Program-made: the position numbers and the translations under genes
The notes under the pieces: model-generated
Told to the model about the DNA's origin: nothing
Database searches by the model: none
The model's input: the letters and a program-made list of their open reading frames with translations, nothing else
Assembly: GCA_036407095.1 (NCBI GenBank)
Contig: DASWZV010000126.1
Location: 1-64,000 of the forward strand
DNA length: 64,000 nt
DNA from: Gp6-AA40 sp036407095
GTDB taxonomy: Bacteria; Acidobacteriota; Vicinamibacteria; Vicinamibacterales; UBA2999
Reading direction: 5' to 3'
Shown: one piece after another, positions 58,967-64,000 of the stretch
How the letters are laid out: each line of letters opens with the position of its first letter
Position numbering within the stretch: position 1 is the first letter of the stretch

Positions 58967-59337
58967 TCAGCCTCGTCGATGAGACGACGCAACTCCCGGC
59001 GTTCTTCCTCGGTGAGGTTGCTTTCCGCAACGAGATGCGTCAGCAGCGCTGCGGCGCCACCATCGAAGACGCGATCGACGAAGTCCCGCACGATCGTCCC
59101 CACGACCTTCTGTTCGGGCACGGCGGGCCGATAGCGAAAGGCGCGACCATCGAGATGCTTCTTCAAGTACCCCTTGGTCTCGAGCGTGTTCATCATCGTC
59201 ATCACCGTGGTGTAGGCGACCGGCCGGCGTTCGCGCATCGTCTCGTAGACGTCACGGACCGACGCATCCTGCAAACGCCACACGACTTTCATGATGGCGA
59301 GCTCCTGTGCTCCGAGCAGTGAGAGTCGGCGGGGCAT
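58963..59337 (-). CDS. BlaI/MecI family repressor
   Basis: A 124-residue winged-helix repressor of the BlaI/MecI/CopY family: LSLLGAQELAIMKVVWRLQDASVRDVYETM, AYTTVMTMMNTLETKGYLKK and FRYRPAVPEQKVV. Partner M56 gene overlaps its 3' end (4 bp). The usual model is that proteolysis signalled by the membrane peptidase relieves repression. A likely operator sits just upstream. Confidence 0.95.
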   Translation of the reverse strand: MPRRLSLLGAQELAIMKVVWRLQDASVRDVYETMRERRPVAYTTVMTMMNTLETKGYLKKHLDGRAFRYRPAVPEQKVVGTIVRDFVDRVFDGGAAALLTHLVAESNLTEEERRELRRLIDEAE

Positions 59338-59353
59338 GATTGTCTACTACTCT

Positions 59354-59379
59354 ACTAGTACTCGTGGACTAGTTGTCAA
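59354..59379 (-). promoter_or_regulatory. Putative BlaI promoter/operator
   Basis: On the minus strand, TTGACA (59379-59374) is a good -35. Downstream are two copies of the palindrome ACTAGT (59373-59368 and 59359-59354), 14 bp apart start to start, lying between -35 and the -10 region (TAGTAG/TAGAGT, spacing 16-19). Paired ACTAGT sites overlapping a promoter suit a dimeric repressor such as BlaI; the site was not seen elsewhere in the window. Confidence 0.55.
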
Positions 59380-59472
59380 ATCGGTAAACACCCGTCAGGA
59401 GGACGACCGTAAGATAGGCGTTCTGTTCTGCTGTCTCGAGCGGGGGTGGCCAGTATTTCAGGAGGATGCGCC

Positions 59473-59961
59473 GTGAAGAACGCACGCGAGTACTACACCC
59501 AGTGTCTCAAGTCCGAAATCCCGACCTTCGTGAAAGTGATGAAAGCGGTCCCGCCCGATCAGGCTGACTACAAACCGCATCCGCGCTCGACCTCGTCAGG
59601 AGCGCTGCTCTGGCTGCTCGCGACTGAGCTCGACGATGCCTGCACGCTCATCGAGCGTGGCGAGGTGAACTACGTCGAGAGACCGGGACCGGGCATCGCA
59701 GCGTCGATCGCGGCGTATCAAAAACACGCCGCTGCCCTCGAAGCGCAGCTCGCGACCCTCGACGATGCGAAGTGGGATGGCAAGGCACGCTTGATGATGA
59801 ACGGACAGATTCTATGGGAGGCCGCGCTTGGCGACATGCTGTTTGGCTTCCTGCTCGATGCGATCCATCACCGTGGTCAGCTCTCGAGCTACTTGCGACC
59901 CATGGGCGCGAAGGTGCCATCGATCTATGGGCCCTCGGCTGACGAACCCGGTCAGGCGTGA
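59473..59961 (+). CDS. DinB family protein
   Basis: A 162-residue DinB protein. GTG at 59473 has AGGAGG 7 bp upstream, favouring it over the ATG at 59446. It has SSGALLWLLATELDDACTLIE, ILWEAALGDMLFGFLLDAIHHRGQLSSYLRPMG (His pair). Metal-binding; thiol transfer or unknown role. The BlaI gene is divergent, so it might be a BlaI target, though the distance is about 130 bp. Confidence 0.85.
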   Translation: MKNAREYYTQCLKSEIPTFVKVMKAVPPDQADYKPHPRSTSSGALLWLLATELDDACTLIERGEVNYVERPGPGIAASIAAYQKHAAALEAQLATLDDAKWDGKARLMMNGQILWEAALGDMLFGFLLDAIHHRGQLSSYLRPMGAKVPSIYGPSADEPGQA

Positions 59962-60037
59962 GCGACGACCGGGACGTCGAGGGCGTGCAACTCGGCCGGC
60001 GGTGAATCCCCTATAGTGTCCAGAGGCTTCGCCGCCG

Positions 60038-60454
60038 ATGCCAGAATCCGCCTCCGTCCATCCGCCGAGCGTCCGTCAGGACGATATCCGGGCCGCGCTC
60101 GATGTCCTGACCGAAGGTTTTCAGATCATCGGCCCCGACTGGCGATACGTTTACGTCAACCCTGCAGCCGCGCGCCACGGCCGGCGCGACGCCTCGACCC
60201 TCGTCGGTAAGCCGATGGTCGAGGCGTACCCGGGCATCGATCAGACACCGATGTTTGCCGTCCTTCGCAGATGCATGGAGGAACGGACGAGCGAGGTGAT
60301 CGAGAACCAGTTCACGTTTCCCGACGGCACCAAGCGGTGGTTCGAGCTGCGCATTCGTCCCGTGCCGGCCGGCATCTGCATCTTCTCGGTGGACATCGAG
60401 TGGCGCAGACATCCCGTGCCCTTCGGCCAGCGGCTTCTGAACCTGTTTCGCTGA
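60038..60454 (+). CDS. Stand-alone PAS domain protein
   Basis: A 138-residue protein that is almost only a PAS domain: VLTEGFQIIGPDWRYVYVNPAAARHGRRDAS, LVGKPMVEAYPGIDQTPM and FTFPDGTKRWFELRIRPVPAGICIFSVDI. No kinase or output domain is attached. It may be a ligand or light/redox sensor that partners with other proteins. Ends 595 bp before the next gene. Confidence 0.85.
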   Translation: MPESASVHPPSVRQDDIRAALDVLTEGFQIIGPDWRYVYVNPAAARHGRRDASTLVGKPMVEAYPGIDQTPMFAVLRRCMEERTSEVIENQFTFPDGTKRWFELRIRPVPAGICIFSVDIEWRRHPVPFGQRLLNLFR

Positions 60455-60493
60455 ACGTCTGTCGCGTCGCGGCGCGGCGCTCCCGCACCAGGA

Positions 60494-61021
60494 GCCAAGC
60501 GACGACGGTGTGGCTGCGGCCTCGCTCCGGTTCGCGCCGCGGAAAAACGGCTCGTCCGCGCATATGCTGCCGCTGCCGGCGACGGCTGATCCTGATCCGC
60601 GCGACGGTGAACAATCGTGTCGATAACGAGCTGGCCGGTGCGTCCGTGGCGAATCACTGCCGTCGCCGATGGGGCCGCTCCCGAGCCGTTTTACTGGCTG
60701 TCGCTGATCGCGGCGCGAACAGTCGCTCCGCCGCGGCCACACCGCCGTCGCTTGGCGGAGTGTGCGGCGGCTCACCGGGCGGGCCTGGGGTCGGCGACCT
60801 GTTCGCGGCGTGAGGCGCGAAGAGAGTAAGTCGGGTCTGGAGGCGCGGCGAGCGTCGGCGCCGGTGTTCGCCACCGGCATACAGGCCAGCTGGTTATCGA
60901 CACGATTCTTGGCTGTCGTTCGAATCATCCAAGGCGACGGCGTCATCGTCAGCTCCATCGCCGGAAGACCCGATTTTCCGCGCCGTCGAACCGGGAGCCG
61001 ACGCCAGGCCCGCCCGGTGAG
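60494..61021. repeat. Interleaved inverted-repeat island (two hairpins with complementary loops)
   Basis: Three inverted pairs: A 60494-60520 with A' 60730-60756 (25 of 27 match, extended by patches 60521-60554 with 60682-60729); B 60613-60636 with B' 60884-60907 (23 of 24); C 60771-60795 with C' 60997-61021 (24 of 25). The order A B A' C B' C' means B is in the loop of one hairpin and B' in the loop of the next. No convincing gene lies in the 595-bp gap. Either two inverted copies of one element, or a kissing-loop structure. Confidence 0.85.
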
Positions 61022-61049
61022 CCGACGTTACGGAATCGTGCAAGACGCG

Positions 61050-61307
61050 CTATGGCTGAAGCGTCAGCCGTAACGCCTCACTCACAGCGACTGCGGCGTA
61101 GAACGCCACGGCGCTCGCAAGAACCACGTCGAGCGAGTTGCCGAGGATCGTGCGAACGCGTTTGGTGCGTGCTCGCGATCGCACCTGACGCGCGATCGCC
61201 GCGTGGCATCGTGAGAGGACGCGTCGATCGCGCGCGCCGCGCGGCGCCATCGGCGGCAGGTCGGTCAGCAGTCGAATCAACGGATCGGCGTGCAGGTCAT
61301 CGTTCAT
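61050..61307 (-). CDS. Small membrane protein, candidate anti-sigma partner
   Basis: An 85-residue protein. N-terminal part is soluble, with DPLIRLLTDLPPMAPRGARD and a basic stretch RSRARTKRV; a single transmembrane helix lies near the end (VVLASAVAFYAAVAVSEAL). Its ATG overlaps the stop of the ECF sigma gene (4 bp). Position, size and membrane anchor suggest a regulator of that sigma factor, but no anti-sigma motif (e.g. zinc HxxxCxxC) is seen. Confidence 0.6.
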   Translation of the reverse strand: MNDDLHADPLIRLLTDLPPMAPRGARDRRVLSRCHAAIARQVRSRARTKRVRTILGNSLDVVLASAVAFYAAVAVSEALRLTLQP

Positions 61308-61876
61308 CGTCGTACCTCTCGAATGCTGGCCGTGGGCAGCTCGAGGCGAGCCGCGAGCATGGCGCGAGCCCGCTTGAGCCGCTGCCGCAACGCCTCCTGC
61401 GTGAGTCCGCAGACGAGTGCCGCTTCGGCGGGACGCAGCCCCTCGACTGCAACGAGCAGCAGCACTTCGCGGAATGCGATTGGCAACGTCGCCAGCGCGG
61501 ATTCGATCCGCGACTCGAGCTCGTTGGCCGCCGCGTGCTCGAATGGGGAATCCAGCCGGGGCGCCGGCCATAACCCGATCGCACCAGCGCCGTACGCCTC
61601 GTCCAGCGCGCGCGAGCGGCAATAGCTGACGTGGAGGTTGCGCGCGACCGTGAAGAGCCATGGGCCGAGCCTCGTGCCGGCGTCGAGCCGGCCCGCGTGC
61701 GCGACGAAGCGCAGCCACGTTTCTTCGAGCAGGTCCTCGGCGATCTCCCGGCGTCTCGACAGGCGCGCCAGGAATCCGAACAGTCTCGCATTGAACGCGG
61801 CATGCACGATGTCGAAGGCGGCCGCGTCGCCGTCCCTGATACGACGCACGAGCGCGAGCTCACACTCCCGGTCCAT
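61304..61876 (-). CDS. ECF-type RNA polymerase sigma factor
   Basis: A 190-residue sigma factor (ATG 61876; an upstream in-frame ATG at 61933 would add 19 residues). Region 2: LVRRIRDGDAAAFDIVHAAFN, REIAEDLLEETWLRFVAHAGR; region 4: LPIAFREVLLLVAVEGLRPAEAALVCGLTQEALRQRLKRAR. Directs RNA polymerase to a stress or envelope regulon. Overlaps the small membrane protein gene. Confidence 0.93.
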   Translation of the reverse strand: MDRECELALVRRIRDGDAAAFDIVHAAFNARLFGFLARLSRRREIAEDLLEETWLRFVAHAGRLDAGTRLGPWLFTVARNLHVSYCRSRALDEAYGAGAIGLWPAPRLDSPFEHAAANELESRIESALATLPIAFREVLLLVAVEGLRPAEAALVCGLTQEALRQRLKRARAMLAARLELPTASIREVRR

Positions 61877-61986
61877 GTAGGAAGAACGCGTACCTGGGCC
61901 GAGCGTGACATCGGTCACGGGGTGGGCTCTCACGCGTTCTTATCGTAGTTGCCGAGGCCCACGTTCGTCTGCCATAGGAGGTCGAT

Positions 61987-62322
61987 GTGAGCGTTATCAG
62001 GCTGCTCGGAGTGGCCGCTTTCGCGGGGTTGTTCGTCACCGCCATACCCATGGTGTTCGGGATCGCGTTTGCGGTTCGCCCCGGCGAACGCCTGCTGGCT
62101 CTCATGCGTCCGCTGACGCTTGCCGCGATCTTCGCTGCGGTGGCCAACGGCTTTCTGGGGCTCGCGAACATGTTTCGGGGACTTGCCAACATCAAGCCGG
62201 GCGACGCGCCCGGCGTTCAGTTCGTGATGATGGCAGAAGTCTCGGTCGTGCCCTTTCTGTCATTCGTGCTCTTGTCCGTGGCGTGGCTGTGCGTCGCGAT
62301 CGGAATGAGACGGCAACCCTAA
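61987..62322 (+). CDS. Small membrane protein of unknown function
   Basis: A 111-residue protein from GTG 61987 with an AGGAGG site 5 bp upstream. Three hydrophobic segments: LLGVAAFAGLFVTAIPMVFG, LTLAAIFAAVANGFLGLANM and FLSFVLLSVAWLCVAIGM, probably a MotA/TolQ-like or simple membrane protein, similar to the ...FRGLANIKPGDAPG...FVMMAEVSVVPFL proteins found in Acidobacteria. Function unknown. Divergent from the sigma gene. Confidence 0.7.
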   Translation: MSVIRLLGVAAFAGLFVTAIPMVFGIAFAVRPGERLLALMRPLTLAAIFAAVANGFLGLANMFRGLANIKPGDAPGVQFVMMAEVSVVPFLSFVLLSVAWLCVAIGMRRQP

Positions 62323-62323
62323 G

Positions 62324-62537
62324 AGGGAAACGGTGGGTACGGAGGGAACGGAGAGTACGGAGGGAACGGATTAACAGGAGGAACGGAGAAACGGAGGCCA
62401 AAAGTCATACTGCGTCGACACGCACATTCAGCAATGGCCTAATGGAGTAGATGGGCGGGGTGTCGGACGTTCTCATCCGATCTCCGCTTCTCCGTTCCTC
62501 CTGTTCAGTCCGTTCCCTCCGTACCCTTCGTTCCCTC
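62324..62537. repeat. AACGGAG iterated-word inverted repeat, copy 2
   Basis: Left arm 62324-62397 (AAACGGTGGGTACGGAGGG..., ACGGATTAACAGGAGGAACGG) and right arm 62480-62537 (CTCCGTTCCTCCTGTTCAGTCCG, CCCTCCGTACCC) around an 80-bp centre. Shares the ACGGATTAACAGGAG core with the element at 25034. The gap (62323-62580) contains no supported gene. Confidence 0.9.
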
Positions 62538-62580
62538 AGAGCGGCTGTTCGGATCGAGTGGCCGGCCCGTTGGATCCAAT

Positions 62581-63714
62581 ATGTCGCGGGCGCTCGAGGC
62601 CTCCGTTCCGCTGGGGCACCGCCGGCAAGGCGCCGGACGACTCGTGCTGTCGCCCCATGAGCCGCTCGTCGAAGGCGGCGCCGCTGAAGAATTCGAACAC
62701 TCGATTCAAGCGCGAATCGCTGAAGGCTACCCGCATCTCGTTGTCGACTGTTCCGGAGTCAGCCGCATCGACTCGGCCGGAATCCGCGCGCTGGTGCGGG
62801 GGCACACGACGGCCAGGCGTCATGGCGGCAGCCTCCGTCTGGCGCACGTCAATGCCGACGTGCGCGCGTTTCTCCACGAAGCGAGGCTTGACGGCGTCTT
62901 TCCAATGCTCGACTCGGTGGCAGAGGCACAAGCCCGGGAATGGCCATGGCGCACAATCGCACTGGTCGGCGCGGCCATTGCGTTCTGTGCCGGGCTGTTC
63001 GCGATTGGAACCGTGTGGCTTCCGCCGGAAACGCTGGTCCCAGCCAACCTCGATTTCGGCACCGCAGGGAATGCCATACCGCCCGGCCAGCCTTTTCTGG
63101 CGCTCCTCAAGCTCACCGCCGCAGCGGGAATCGCGCTGCTGATTACCACCGTTCATCGCCCGCTCTCAGCCGGTCTTCCCAACAACCGATCGATGGAGCA
63201 GGCGCAGATGCTTCTGTGCGTGGCCGGCGCCATGGTGATGATCATCATCGGCAACTCCGTGGCGCGGGCATTCGGCGTCGCCGGCGCAGCCAGCCTCATC
63301 CGCTTCCGCACGCCAGTCGAGGATCCGAAGGACATCACGATTCTCTTCCTGCTCATGGGTCTTGGGATGGCGACCGGTCTCGGCGCGTTTGCGGTCGCCG
63401 GTCTGGGAACGGGATTCCTGTGCGTATTTCTTCTGCTGCTCGATCGTCTGCCCTCGGACCACAAGCCACGAGAGCTGATGGTGGAGCTCAAGGCCGACAG
63501 CCGCGAGTTCCCGACGGTGCCGGTGGAAAGCGTGTTCGCCCGCCACGGGATCATCTACCAGGCACGCGATGTCTCGCAGGGCCGGCAATCGACAGTGAAG
63601 TACCAGCTCACGCTCGATCGCCGGCTGACGGTCGAGGACCTGGGCGCTCAGCTGACCGCAATCCCGGGCATCACGTCGGTCGCGTGGAAGAAGGTCAAGA
63701 AAGGCACGTCCTGA
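62581..63714 (+). CDS. STAS-DUF4956 fusion membrane protein
   Basis: A 377-residue protein with an N-terminal STAS domain (residues ~18-118: GRLVLSPHEPLVEGGAAEEF, YPHLVVDCSGVSRIDSAGIRALVRG, GSLRLAHVNADVRAFL) and a C-terminal membrane part with the DUF4956 signature AASLIRFRTPVEDPKDITILFLLMGLGMATGLG and a soluble tail. DUF4956 is often next to a VTC/CotH-type gene, unknown function. STAS is usually an anti-sigma antagonist or NTP-binding switch, so coupling a cytoplasmic switch to this membrane domain is unusual. Confidence 0.9.
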   Translation: MSRALEASVPLGHRRQGAGRLVLSPHEPLVEGGAAEEFEHSIQARIAEGYPHLVVDCSGVSRIDSAGIRALVRGHTTARRHGGSLRLAHVNADVRAFLHEARLDGVFPMLDSVAEAQAREWPWRTIALVGAAIAFCAGLFAIGTVWLPPETLVPANLDFGTAGNAIPPGQPFLALLKLTAAAGIALLITTVHRPLSAGLPNNRSMEQAQMLLCVAGAMVMIIIGNSVARAFGVAGAASLIRFRTPVEDPKDITILFLLMGLGMATGLGAFAVAGLGTGFLCVFLLLLDRLPSDHKPRELMVELKADSREFPTVPVESVFARHGIIYQARDVSQGRQSTVKYQLTLDRRLTVEDLGAQLTAIPGITSVAWKKVKKGTS

Positions 63715-63768
63715 GGGGGACGTTCGCTACGCGCGCCGGTGTCGTTCTCCAATCAGGGGCCTTGTCCG

Positions 63769-64000
63769 ATGAGACTCGTCGTCTGTGGGGCGCTCGTGTT
63801 CGCCGGAATGTCGGCGCCTCGGGCTGTGCAGGCGCAGGCGGTCTCCGTGGATTCACAGGCTTCGCTTCCCGCTACGGCAACCGATTCCGACGAGGCCGAC
63901 CGCGTTCGATTCGTGTTCACCAACCGCCCTTCGTTGAGAGTTGGAGATCTCCTGCGCGTCGATTTCCGCCTGAAGCTGCAGGGTGACGTCCTCGCGTACG
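63769..64000 (+). CDS. N-terminus of a secreted, probably outer-membrane protein (cut by window edge)
   Basis: A frame opening at ATG 63769 and running off the end. It begins with a signal peptide (MRLVVCGALVFAGMSAPRAVQAQA), followed by ...VRFVFTNRPSLRVGDLLRVDFRLKLQGDVLAY, which resembles the first strands of phosphate-selective-porin-like beta-barrels (RPSLRIGD... RVDFRAKLQ). Only 77 residues are visible. No assignment beyond probable porin. Confidence 0.6.
   Translation, partial: MRLVVCGALVFAGMSAPRAVQAQAVSVDSQASLPATATDSDEADRVRFVFTNRPSLRVGDLLRVDFRLKLQGDVLAY

Noticed and set aside
60011..60958. 315-residue minus-strand frame over the PAS gene and the structured island
   Set aside because: It is open because of high GC, shows no domain, and overlaps a supported PAS gene in antisense.

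Overview
The window looks like a chromosomal contig of an Acidobacteriota bacterium, most likely of the soil class Vicinamibacteria. The evidence is high GC, an ADOP-type MacB-like permease, a PadR regulator coupled to a TIGR03435-type protein, an ECF sigma factor followed directly by a Ser/Thr kinase, several DUF6152-type secreted proteins, many DinB proteins and many secreted hypotheticals. Placement is by family content only. No rRNA, tRNA, CRISPR array, transposase or phage gene was seen.

Layout. 1-7.6 kb: a duplicated membrane protein between two 24-bp-period repeat arrays, an MBL hydrolase / YjbR / nitronate monooxygenase run, two HAD phosphatases, a DUF2167 protein and small hypotheticals. 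7.6-13.7 kb: a one-carbon block (fhs, a MetF-MetV-like fusion, a core MetE-like methyltransferase, another methyltransferase). 13.7-20 kb: PD40 propeller, DUF2007, ECF sigma factor plus kinase, di-haem cytochrome c. 20-36 kb: small enzymes (DinB, ICMT-like, CAP, GNAT, HAD, carbonic anhydrase, B3 metallo-beta-lactamase) among four members of one secreted family, at 22.3, 24.1, 26.6 and 34.5 kb. 36-40 kb: ADOP permease, PadR with its operator, TIGR03435 protein. 40-47.8 kb: small stress, VOC, cupin and HxlR genes, several of them broken or residual, then LspA, a BAAT hydrolase and a cyclophilin. 47.9-57 kb: S46 dipeptidyl peptidase, RibD-like reductase, isochorismatase-like protein, exported PLP aminotransferase and a galactose-oxidase-like copper protein. 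57-64 kb: BlaI/M56 pair with an unusual fused sensor, PAS protein, a second ECF sigma factor with a small membrane partner, a STAS-DUF4956 fusion and a truncated secreted protein at the edge.

The most unusual content is noncoding. Many intergenic gaps carry arrays of short iterated words, often as a forward arm followed by a reverse-complement arm, so the gap can fold on itself. Several word families appear: GTCGGTGCGATC with 24-bp period (three arrays), ATGCAAAAT (three), AACGGAG (two), GGTCC, CTTCCTG, GTTCA and GACACGAAGG. There are also short TGAA-loop palindromes and a longer GGTCCGCC...GGCGGAC element. Some run into the 3' ends of genes and are translated. A separate 530-bp island at 60494-61021 holds two hairpin-like structures whose loops are complementary over 24 nt. 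These are the best candidates for something undescribed; no protein in the window is an obvious mobiliser for them.
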